Below, in pieces: positions 1-5,122 of a stretch of DNA of 7,649 nucleotides (the first letter of the stretch is position 1; each line of letters opens with the position of its first letter). Source of the DNA: Oscillospiraceae bacterium. GTDB taxonomy: Bacteria > Bacillota > Clostridia > Oscillospirales > Ruminococcaceae. The position numbers and the translations under genes were made by a program. The DNA is taken from NCBI GenBank assembly GCA_900752625.1, contig CAADWC010000067.1:1-7649 (forward strand), read 5' to 3'. The notes beneath the pieces were generated by a model. The model searched no databases. It had not been told where the DNA came from and worked only from the letters and a program-made list of their open reading frames with translations.

Positions 1-31
1 CGGAACTTTCAGTTCCGGTTTGCTTCGCAAA
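1..31 (+). other. Two small adjacent hairpins at the left edge
   Basis: CGGAACT (1-7) pairs perfectly with AGTTCCG (11-17) around a TTC loop. TTTGC (19-23) pairs with GCAAA (27-31), also around TTC. No T-run follows, so this does not read as a complete terminator, and the first hairpin may continue left of the window. The stretch is also open reading frame in phase with the EAL gene, so the pairing may be incidental. What it belongs to cannot be told from here. Confidence 0.3.
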
Positions 32-86
32 TTGTTTCAAGAACATTTTATCGTATTAAGGAATCGCCTTACGGCTCTTTTTATGA

Positions 87-114
87 TATAATAAAATCAA
101 ATAAACAAGGGGGG
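87..114 (+). promoter_or_regulatory. Candidate -10 box and ribosome binding site of the EAL gene
   Basis: A perfect TATAAT lies at 87-92, but no good -35 hexamer sits 16-18 bases before it (64-69 reads TCGCCT). A purine run AAGGGGGG at 107-114 ends six bases before the ATG at 121 and makes a strong Shine-Dalgarno. The ribosome binding site is the better supported of the two. It argues that 121 is a real initiation site even though the frame is open further upstream. Confidence 0.5.
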
Positions 115-120
115 TTATTT

Positions 121-1335
121 ATGCTGGCTATGCTTACGGATGACGATATTCTGCTGATGGATCAAATCGAAACTGCTTTGAAAAATAAAGAGTTTAAAGC
201 TTTTTATCAGCCGCAGTACGATTCGGTGACAAACAAGCTGAAAAGTGCTGAGGCATTGGCTAGATGGATCAAGCCTGACGGCAGTATTATTTATCCTGAT
301 CTGTTTATTAAATGTGCGGAAAAAACTGATCTTATCATGAAAATAGATTGGTATATGCTTGAAGAGGTATGCCTTTTTTTAAAAAAGCGAAAGGACAACG
401 CTCAACCGTGCGTACCTATTGCGGTGAATTTTTCAAGGAAGCATATAAGCGAGGGAAATTTTCAGCAGAAAATGTGTTCCGTGGTTGACCGCTACGGGAT
501 TGATCATGAGCTTATTGAGATAGAGCTTACCGAATCGGATGTAATGAATGATGTCGAGGAAATGATCGGGATTGTTGCAGATCTGAGAAAATCCGGATTT
601 AACGTTGCTATTGACGATTTCGGAAGCGGTCTTTCGTCTTTGAGTCTTGTCAAGGACATTTCCGCTAACATACTTAAAATCGATCGTTCCCTTTTCAGTG
701 GAAACTGTGAGAATGAGAAGGAACGTATCGTACTTGAAAGTATTTTTGATTTTGCGCACCGTTTAAAGCTTACGACGATTGCCGAAGGGGTAGAAACGAG
801 GGAACAGCTTGGATTCCTTCGCACCTGTGATTGCAGACTTATTCAGGGCTTTTTGCTGGCGAAGCCGATGCCTGAGGAGGAATTCAGCCGTACTTTTTCC
901 CGGGAACTTCTTGGTGATGATACGGAAGATATTCTTGCTGTCCAGACGCCCGCAAGCGCTACAAGTCTGCTTCTGGAGGCAGTATTTATAAAATTTCCGC
1001 TTGTTATCATGTCAAATCTTACGCGAAACAGCTATTATATGATGGCATATGAAAACTTTCACAGAACATCCTGTCCGTCTACGGGCGTTTTCGACGAGCT
1101 TATTTCTTCAGGCGCCTTGACGATGCATCCTGAGGATCGTCAGCTTTTCAAGGATACTTTTTCGATTGGAAATCTTATGGCTGCTTATGAGAGAGGAGAA
1201 AAGTTTGTAAGTGTCGTTACGCGCCAGCTCGGAAATGACGGAATTTACCGGCGAGTTGAAACGACCGATTATTTTGTGAAGAATCCTGCTTCTGACGATG
1301 TGCTGGTTATTACGCTTTGTCAGAATATTGGGTGA
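121..1335 (+). CDS. EAL-domain cyclic-di-GMP phosphodiesterase with C-terminal PAS-like domain
   Basis: The predicted role is hydrolysis of c-di-GMP to pGpG in the cytoplasm, which lowers the second messenger controlling adhesion, motility and matrix. The 404-residue product has an EAL domain at about 15-258. All catalytic signatures are visible: EALAR (E44), N103 in VNFSRKH, ELTE (E135, E138), DDFGSG (D165, D166), KID (K186), AEGVE (E222, E225) and QGF (Q242). The Mg-ligand and loop-6 motifs are complete, so activity is likely. Residues about 280-404 form a second domain (phrases such as MHPEDRQLF and DGIYRRVETTDYF) that resembles the PAS-like domain found on clostridial GGDEF/EAL proteins. 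There is no GGDEF domain, membrane segment or receiver domain in view. The 121 start has a strong ribosome binding site, but the frame has no stop back to base 1, so an N-terminal extension outside the window is possible. No gene on the same strand adjoins it closely. Confidence 0.9.
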   Translation: MLAMLTDDDILLMDQIETALKNKEFKAFYQPQYDSVTNKLKSAEALARWIKPDGSIIYPDLFIKCAEKTDLIMKIDWYMLEEVCLFLKKRKDNAQPCVPIAVNFSRKHISEGNFQQKMCSVVDRYGIDHELIEIELTESDVMNDVEEMIGIVADLRKSGFNVAIDDFGSGLSSLSLVKDISANILKIDRSLFSGNCENEKERIVLESIFDFAHRLKLTTIAEGVETREQLGFLRTCDCRLIQGFLLAKPMPEEEFSRTFSRELLGDDTEDILAVQTPASATSLLLEAVFIKFPLVIMSNLTRNSYYMMAYENFHRTSCPSTGVFDELISSGALTMHPEDRQLFKDTFSIGNLMAAYERGEKFVSVVTRQLGNDGIYRRVETTDYFVKNPASDDVLVITLCQNIG

Positions 1336-1342
1336 ATGAGTG

Positions 1343-1377
1343 TTAAAGATTCAGAGCAGGCGTTCTTTAATTTTTTT
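1343..1377 (+). terminator. Probable terminator of the EAL gene
   Basis: TTAAAGA (1343-1349) pairs with TCTTTAA (1364-1370) and is followed at once by seven T (1371-1377). It starts 8 bases after the EAL stop codon. The stem is AT-rich and the loop is 14 bases, so it may be inefficient, which could explain the stronger hairpins downstream. Confidence 0.5.
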
Positions 1378-1448
1378 GAACACATAACTGAAAATCAATT
1401 GTAATTAAATACACATATAGCTGTAGGTCAAAATTTACAGGATATGCG

Positions 1449-1485
1449 AAAAGCACGATCTTACATAACGTAAAATCGTGCTTTT
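1449..1485 (+). terminator. Strong bidirectional terminator hairpin
   Basis: AAAAGCACGAT (1449-1459) pairs perfectly with ATCGTGCTTTT (1475-1485). The stem continues inwards after one C/A mismatch with TTAC/GTAA around an ATAAC loop. The leading A-run and trailing T-run give a terminator shape on both strands. It is a good backup terminator for the EAL gene on + and a barrier to - strand transcription coming from the tRNA. Confidence 0.75.
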
Positions 1486-1515
1486 AATTTTATTGCTAAT
1501 ATCGAATGGGCAGTG

Positions 1516-1562
1516 GGCATAAAAAATCCGCCACCATTAAGTGATAGCGGATTTTTTGTGCC
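1516..1562. terminator. Long A/T-flanked hairpin, copy 1 of a duplicated element
   Basis: A 16-bp stem pairs 1516-1531 with 1547-1562, with a single T-G wobble at 1520/1558. Six A on the left arm face six T on the right arm, outside a TCCGC/GCGGA core. The 15-base loop can pair CAC with GTG. The shape suits Rho-independent termination on either strand. The sequence is clearly related to the hairpin at 1608-1653. Confidence 0.65.
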
Positions 1563-1607
1563 TAAAATAGGATTGTCTTGTGACTATGAAATAGATATTT
1601 GCTCAGC

Positions 1608-1653
1608 GGGCACAAAAATATCCGCTACCACAAAGTAGTAACGGATATTGCCC
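1608..1653 (-). terminator. Probable tRNA-Pro terminator, copy 2 of a duplicated hairpin
   Basis: On the minus strand AATATCCG (1649-1642) pairs with CGGATATT (1624-1617). An inner CTAC/GTAG helix sits between them, and the T-run continues to 1614. It begins about 16-19 bases after the CCA end of the tRNA. GGGC (1608-1611) can also pair with GCCC (1650-1653). On the + strand no T-run follows, so it works best as a minus-strand terminator for the tRNA transcript. Confidence 0.65.
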
Positions 1654-1668
1654 CGTCCGCGCTAGGAC

Positions 1669-1745
1669 TGGTCGAGGTGACGGGACTTGAACCCACGGCC
1701 CCTACGTCCCGAACGTAGTGCTCTACCAAACTGAGCTACACCTCG
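1669..1745 (-). tRNA. tRNA-Pro (anticodon CGG)
   Basis: On the minus strand the cloverleaf is complete: a perfect 7-bp acceptor stem (CGAGGTG/CACCTCG), D stem GCTC/GAGC, anticodon stem CTACG/CGTAG with loop TTCGGGA, a 5-base variable loop, and T arm GTGGG-TTCAAGT-CCCGT with two G-U pairs. The anticodon CGG reads CCG proline codons. The C1-G72 pair and G37 are the usual bacterial proline identity features. Discriminator A and CCA are encoded (1672-1669). The 73-base body plus discriminator and CCA makes 77 bases. Confidence 0.97.
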
Positions 1746-1761
1746 AAAATACCGCTATAAT

Positions 1762-1790
1762 ATTTTAGCACTAAATCTTTGTAATGTCAA
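1762..1790 (-). promoter_or_regulatory. Sigma-70 type promoter of tRNA-Pro
   Basis: On the minus strand there is a perfect -35 TTGACA (1790-1785), a 17-base spacer and a -10 TAAAAT (1767-1762). The mature tRNA begins 16 bases after the -10, which gives a 5' leader of about ten bases. The -35 lies inside the inverted repeat AATGTC-AA-GACATT (1783-1796). Confidence 0.85.
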
Positions 1791-1862
1791 GACATTTTGA
1801 TGCAAGTTCATAAATTATTTGTATATTAATCAATAACACGTTACATTCGTCTAAAAAATTAA

Positions 1863-1973
1863 ATGTTAATACCAGTATCCGCCTCATCTTTGCCGCAGTT
1901 ATGTTTTTGCTCAGACGACAGTAAGGATATCATAGCCAGAGCTGTTTTGAAGAAGCACGGAATTGTTCCGTAA
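1863..1973 (+). pseudogene. 36-codon ORF, possible 3' remnant of a lost gene
   Basis: This frame runs ATG (1863) to TAA (1971) and ends in KDIIARAVLKKHGIVP, which reads like the amphipathic C-terminus of a normal protein. It is richer in GC than the AT-rich DNA on both sides, as coding DNA would be. There is no Shine-Dalgarno before the ATG (the preceding bases are AAAAAATTAA), so a functional micro-gene is unlikely. A small hairpin ACGGAA-TTG-TTCCGT (1957-1971) overlaps the end. I do not recognise a family. It may be a decayed gene tail or chance. It occupies the only GC-richer part of the gap between the tRNA promoter and the cellulase control region; I see no other gene in 1791-2265. Confidence 0.25.
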
Positions 1974-1998
1974 AAGAATTAAAATTTTGATTGATGTT

Positions 1999-2033
1999 TA
2001 TCAAGCCAAAACGCTGATATGCGGGATTTTTTT
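1999..2033 (+). terminator. Imperfect terminator-like hairpin
   Basis: TATC (1999-2002) and AGC (2004-2006) pair with GCT (2013-2015) and GATA (2016-2019), with one bulged A and a CAAAAC loop. A seven-T run follows at 2027-2033. The seven-base gap between stem and T-run weakens the call. Its place just after the 36-codon frame fits a relic terminator of a decayed gene. Confidence 0.25.
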
Positions 2034-2064
2034 CTTTTTAATTCATAATATTTTTAAAGCCGGA

Positions 2065-2094
2065 TTGAAAGTAATGCGATAATATAGTTATAAA
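2065..2094 (+). promoter_or_regulatory. Candidate promoter of the GH5 cellulase gene
   Basis: TTGAAA (2065-2070) is followed after 18 bases by TATAAA (2089-2094), or after 17 by TTATAA. It would give a leader of about 165 bases before the start codon. A competing -10, TATAAT at 2223-2228, sits closer to the gene but has no matching -35 (TTGCAA at 2195-2200 is 22 bases away). Which one is used cannot be settled from sequence. Confidence 0.35.
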
Positions 2095-2120
2095 TACTAA
2101 AATTTTTATGTGCAAAACAT

Positions 2121-2154
2121 CTATACTATAGTTAAATATCTTGTTTAAATATCT
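2121..2154 (+). repeat. Palindrome followed by a 10-bp direct repeat upstream of the cellulase
   Basis: CTATA-C-TATAG (2121-2131) is a perfect 11-base palindrome. It abuts two exact copies of TTAAATATCT (2132-2141 and 2145-2154) with a 13-base period. Together they look like a compound protein-binding region between the distal promoter candidate and the gene. AT-rich DNA makes chance repeats more likely, so the call is cautious. Confidence 0.35.
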
Positions 2155-2166
2155 GAATTTAATTTG

Positions 2167-2180
2167 CGAAAACGTTTAAA
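2167..2180 (+). promoter_or_regulatory. LacI/CcpA-type operator (cre-like) upstream of the cellulase
   Basis: The site has the central palindrome AAACGTTT (2170-2177) typical of LacI-family operators. It matches the catabolite-repression consensus TGWAANCGNTNWCA at all but two fixed positions (C for T at 2167, A for C at 2179). Carbon-source control is common for clostridial cellulase genes, so a CcpA or sugar-specific LacI-type regulator is a reasonable guess. It lies 86 bases before the GTG/ATG start region. Confidence 0.35.
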
Positions 2181-2265
2181 ACAGAAAATGGATATTGCAA
2201 AAATTAATTTAATATGATAACCTATAATTGCTGCAGTAAATAAAACAGAAATGGGTGTGATATTA

Positions 2266-2379
2266 ATGTTCAAGGCTAAGAAGTTTGTTTTTAAGCGCAT
2301 CGTCAGTATGGCATCCGCAATGGCCGTGGCGCTGAGTTTGGGCGCGGCTATGATCACTAACGGCGGCAAAGCCGAAGCG
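2266..2379 (+). other. Signal peptide of the GH5 cellulase
   Basis: The first 38 residues have a basic n-region (KAKKFVFKR), a hydrophobic core rich in Ala, Val, Leu and Met, and a c-region ending GGKAEA before AMDYSEL. Cleavage is most likely after AEA (A38). The absence of a lipobox cysteine argues against a lipoprotein, so the enzyme should be released by the Sec route. Confidence 0.85.
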
Positions 2380-4275
2380 GCGATGGACTATTCCGAATTA
2401 GGATCCGGGTATTCATATTCCACAAGCATGCGAGGCTGGTCGGCAAAGCAGATTACAGCCGATATGGGCGCAGGCTGGAATCTGGGAAATTCACTGGAAT
2501 CCGAATACAACGAAACCTACTGGGGAAACCCCAGAACAACTAAGGCTATGATCGATAAGATAGCCGAAAAAGGTTTTAAAACTTTGCGTATACCTGTGCG
2601 CTGGGATGATAACTACACCGATTCAAACTACACAATAAGCTCAAGCTATATGGACAGAGTTGAAACTGTTGTAAATTACGGTCTTGCCAACGATATGTAT
2701 GTTATCATTAACGTTCACCACAATGACCTGCAAACAATGGTCACTACCGACAGTTCCACTCAATGGAGAGTAAAAAATGAACTTTCAACTATATGGACTC
2801 AAATTGCCAATCGTTTCAGAAATTACAGCGACAAGCTGATTTTTGAGGTAAACAACGAGCCGAGATGCGGAGAAGACTGGGGCGGAAACAGCGCGTATTA
2901 CGACTGCGTAAATCAGTATAACGAAGCAGCTCGCAGCGCCATAAGAGCTACCGGCGGAAACAATTCTTCAAGACTGGTTCTTCTTCCTACCTACTGCGCT
3001 TCTGCAGATTCGGAAAAGCTGTACGGATGGAACAATCTTTCTGACGACGATATGATCGCCGTATCCATTCATGCATACAAGCCCTTTGATTTTGCGTATG
3101 AGGGCAACGGTCATTCGAACTGGACGAATGAGGACTATAATTCTCTTGCGGCTACTTTCAGCGAGCTGAATTCAGTTTTTGTAAGCAAAGGTATTCCCGT
3201 TGTCATAGGCGAATTCGGAGCGACTGAAAAGAATAACTACAGCGACAGAGTAAAGTATGCCGAAATCTATGCGACTTTTGCGAAGTCCTACGGTATGCCT
3301 TGCTTATGGTGGGATAATAACTGTACCGGCTACGGCGCGGAAAAATTCGGTATCTTCGACAGAAGTTCATATTCTTTTACTTACGGCGATATCGCAGACG
3401 CTATGATCGGCGTATACGAGAATAACAGTTCTTCATCAGGCGGAAGCGGCAGCGGAGATGCAAGCGGATATGTTTCCCTGTTCTACGGCAAATCCTCCGC
3501 TTCAAACTGGGGACAGGCTGTAGAAGCGGCGACTACCAGATGCGGCGGTTCATTTGACGCTTCAAATATCCAGAAAAACGGACACTTTTATGTTGAATAC
3601 GACGGAAACGAAGGCGAACTTGAGCTTATACTCCAGAGCCTTAACGGAGGGGCAAGCTGGGCTAAGGTTTCCATAAGCGAAACAGGCTATGCAAACGGAC
3701 ATAGATTTGCAAAATTCTCTTATGATAATTGCGTATCTGCTTTCGGTACTGATGATTTTACCGGAAAACTAGATAAGATCTATGTCGGCGCAGTAAACAG
3801 TCAGCTTACGGTTTATTCAGTATGCTATGATTTCGGAGATCAGAACGGCGGTACAAGCGGCGGAGATGACGCTGATACCGGAGAATCTTCACAGGGAGAA
3901 CCAAATTATTCGCTGTTCTGGGGTTCGTCGGCAGCATCTTCGTGGGCGCAGGCGATTTCACTTATGACGGTCAAAAATAACGGAAGCTTTGATACCTCGA
4001 TCATGACTTCAAACGGTTATTTCTACGTTGAATACAGCGGTATGGATGAACAGATCGAGCTTATTCTACAGAGCTGGTCAGGAGGAGCAAGCTGGGCAAA
4101 GGTAGACGCATATGAATACGGCGAAGCGAACGGACATTACTATGCAAAGTATTCCTACGACGATTGCGCGAAGGCTTTTGGTTCGTACGATTTTGCCGGA
4201 AAACTTGACCAGCTTCACGTCGGAGCAAAGAATAGTACTATTACCGTATATTCATTATGCTACTGTTATAAATAA
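2266..4275 (+). CDS. Secreted GH5 endoglucanase with two tandem C-terminal carbohydrate-binding-like modules
   Basis: Likely an extracellular endo-beta-1,4-glucanase (or related beta-glucanase) cutting cellulose or mixed glucans by a retaining mechanism. The 669-residue protein (numbered from 2266) has a signal peptide, a GH5 domain at about 61-385, a Ser/Gly linker at 386-401, module A at 402-522, an Asp/Gly-rich linker at 523-547 and module B at 548-669. GH5 signatures are R108 in RIPVRW, H151-H152 in NVHHND, acid/base E198 in NNEPR, H269 and Y271 in SIHAYKP, nucleophile E316 in IGEFGA, and W348-W349. The motif style fits subfamily GH5_4. By hand count modules A and B match at about 70 of 121 positions. 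They are presumably substrate-binding, but I cannot name the CBM family. There is no dockerin and no LPXTG motif. ATG 2266 was chosen because GGGTGTGA (2253-2260) sits before it; an in-frame ATG at 2251 lacks a ribosome binding site. The gene is monocistronic and converges on the ABC operon. Confidence 0.93.
   Translation: MFKAKKFVFKRIVSMASAMAVALSLGAAMITNGGKAEAAMDYSELGSGYSYSTSMRGWSAKQITADMGAGWNLGNSLESEYNETYWGNPRTTKAMIDKIAEKGFKTLRIPVRWDDNYTDSNYTISSSYMDRVETVVNYGLANDMYVIINVHHNDLQTMVTTDSSTQWRVKNELSTIWTQIANRFRNYSDKLIFEVNNEPRCGEDWGGNSAYYDCVNQYNEAARSAIRATGGNNSSRLVLLPTYCASADSEKLYGWNNLSDDDMIAVSIHAYKPFDFAYEGNGHSNWTNEDYNSLAATFSELNSVFVSKGIPVVIGEFGATEKNNYSDRVKYAEIYATFAKSYGMPCLWWDNNCTGYGAEKFGIFDRSSYSFTYGDIADAMIGVYENNSSSSGGSGSGDASGYVSLFYGKSSASNWGQAVEAATTRCGGSFDASNIQKNGHFYVEYDGNEGELELILQSLNGGASWAKVSISETGYANGHRFAKFSYDNCVSAFGTDDFTGKLDKIYVGAVNSQLTVYSVCYDFGDQNGGTSGGDDADTGESSQGEPNYSLFWGSSAASSWAQAISLMTVKNNGSFDTSIMTSNGYFYVEYSGMDEQIELILQSWSGGASWAKVDAYEYGEANGHYYAKYSYDDCAKAFGSYDFAGKLDQLHVGAKNSTITVYSLCYCYK
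3469..3831 (+). repeat. Module A of the tandem cellulase repeat
   Basis: This is the first copy of an approximately 121-residue module, residues 402-522 of the enzyme. It shares with module B the blocks GSFD, FYVEY, ELILQS, GGASWAKV, ANGH, SYD, AFG, GKLD, VGA and TVYS. Conserved Trp and Tyr residues are the kind used by carbohydrate-binding beta-sandwich modules. The DNA has diverged mostly at third positions, so the duplication is not recent. Confidence 0.8.
3907..4272 (+). repeat. Module B of the tandem cellulase repeat
   Basis: This is the second copy, residues 548-669, ending at the stop codon. Compared with module A it carries extra aromatic residues (SLFWG, LQSW, HYYAKY). These could mean a different or stronger ligand preference. 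It lacks any C-terminal sorting or dockerin sequence after the module. Confidence 0.8.
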
Positions 4276-4551
4276 CGATGATCTTCGGATTTTTTCAAAG
4301 CCGTCACATATAAAAGCCGTGGGCGACCGGTTGTCAGACAGGCTTCTATAATAATCAGCAAAATCGCCGCTGTCATATACTGACGGCGGCGACTCTGACA
4401 TTATATTATCAGACATTGATCTTACGGTATTCATAGGATCTATCCGGAGGAATATAGAATACGCTGTCGGGAACGAATTTACTTGTCTGCCTTCAAAAAA
4501 TATTTCGCCCTTGCCTTCTCTGGAAACAATACAGCTGATACTTGTATACAC
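4255..4551 (-). CDS. Uncertain 98-codon ORF after the ABC operon, unknown function
   Basis: The frame runs from GTG (4551) to TAA (4255), 19 bases after the stop of the 183-residue membrane protein, and overlaps the 3' end of the convergent cellulase by 21 bases. The product has no membrane segment or motif that I recognise. For it: an open frame this long is unusual in convergent intergenic DNA and its codons look ordinary. Against it: the only start is a GTG whose AGGGG lies just three bases away, and a very strong hairpin (4364-4392) sits inside. It may be a fourth operon gene, a decayed gene, or chance. Confidence 0.3.
   Translation of the reverse strand: MYTSISCIVSREGKGEIFFEGRQVNSFPTAYSIFLRIDPMNTVRSMSDNIMSESPPSVYDSGDFADYYRSLSDNRSPTAFICDGFEKIRRSSLFITVA
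4280..4295 (+). terminator. Weak terminator of the cellulase gene
   Basis: GATC (4280-4283) and GATT (4288-4291) form a short stem closed by a stable C(TTCG)G tetraloop, and the T-run extends to 4295. It starts 5 bases after the stop codon. The stem is only three Watson-Crick pairs plus a wobble, so the stronger hairpin at 4364-4392 may also contribute. Confidence 0.35.
4364..4392. terminator. Very stable hairpin between the convergent cellulase and ABC operon
   Basis: TCGCCGCTGTCA (4364-4375) pairs with TGACGGCGGCGA (4381-4392), twelve pairs with one T-G wobble and a five-base TATAC loop. On the minus strand the stem is followed by TTTTGCTGATTATT, which suits a terminator for the ABC operon. 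On the + strand no T-run follows at once. It is embedded in the uncertain 98-codon ORF. Confidence 0.55.
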
Positions 4552-4570
4552 TAACCCCTATATGTCGCCT

Positions 4571-5122
4571 CTAAAAATCCCAAACCGACTTAGCTGCGTC
4601 CATCAAACCTCTTACCCTATCAATATTATCTTCAAGCAATCCCTTGTAATATTCGGACTCCGCCTCGCTTTCACCTTCAAATACAACGTATTCCAGATCT
4701 TCGGTAATAAACACCATTTCAAAATCATTTCCCACAGTCATATCGAGACCGAAAGCATCATCCTTTTCAAAGATTCCGGGCCAATAATAAAGAGAAATTT
4801 CGCTCACTACCGGTTCGTCCTGGCTTTCAGCATCTGTATCGTTAATATCAGTTTCAACCGAAACTTCATCAACTCTGCAAAAGCCTCCTTCGTAGCCTAA
4901 ATATCCCGGCATTTTTACAACGAAATGATAGCTGCCCTTTTCAAGCTCATAGTGAGTATCGCCAAAAAGACCTGATTCGCTAAGTTGTTCAGCTAATTTA
5001 TCGTAAGGTCTTTTCTTTAATATGTACCATGCCAGGTTCATTCCGCCAAATATCAACAAGATTATGATCAGCATAATCAAAAGCTTTTTCCATACTGAAA
5101 GCTTTTTCCTTTCTGATGTCAT
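4571..5122 (-). CDS. Single-TM extracytoplasmic protein of unknown function, third gene of the ABC operon
   Basis: I do not recognise the family. The 183-residue product has a basic cytoplasmic N-terminus (MTSERKKLSVWKK), one membrane anchor at about 14-34 and an acidic extracytoplasmic domain at about 40-183. There is no lipobox, and the single Cys (C82) lies in the domain, not at a cleavage site. The domain alternates short beta-type strands (SYHFVVKM, EISLYYWP, FEMVFI, LEYVVFEG) and ends in a helix (GLLEDNIDRVRGLMDAAKSV). The ATG overlaps the ATPase stop as ATGA (5119-5122), with AGAGAGTGA upstream as ribosome binding site, so translation is coupled. It is probably an accessory or substrate-facing subunit, or an immunity-type protein, of the transporter; that role is inferred only from gene order. 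Confidence 0.8.
   Translation of the reverse strand: MTSERKKLSVWKKLLIMLIIILLIFGGMNLAWYILKKRPYDKLAEQLSESGLFGDTHYELEKGSYHFVVKMPGYLGYEGGFCRVDEVSVETDINDTDAESQDEPVVSEISLYYWPGIFEKDDAFGLDMTVGNDFEMVFITEDLEYVVFEGESEAESEYYKGLLEDNIDRVRGLMDAAKSVWDF

Noticed and set aside
1..120. Cyclic-di-GMP riboswitch in front of the EAL gene
   Set aside because: Regulation by its own substrate would be attractive, but no conserved GEMM-type core or tetraloop-receptor pair can be recognised, and the two small hairpins are too short.
433..824. Minus-strand ORFs of 106-108 codons inside the EAL gene
   Set aside because: They are antisense shadows of an EAL frame with all catalytic motifs. They have low-complexity composition and no ribosome binding site.
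2188..2217. Nine-codon leader ORF (MDIAKINLI) before the cellulase
   Set aside because: No ribosome binding site precedes it, and there is no attenuator-like repeated codon or following antiterminator structure.
2145..2369. Minus-strand ORF of 74 codons over the cellulase start and promoter region
   Set aside because: It covers the reverse complement of the signal peptide, which reads as hydrophobic residues on either strand, and has no supporting start signal.
4511..4900. Plus-strand ORF of 129 codons opposite the 183-residue membrane protein
   Set aside because: It is the complement of a gene tied to its operon by an ATGA overlap. It has no start signal and an implausible composition.
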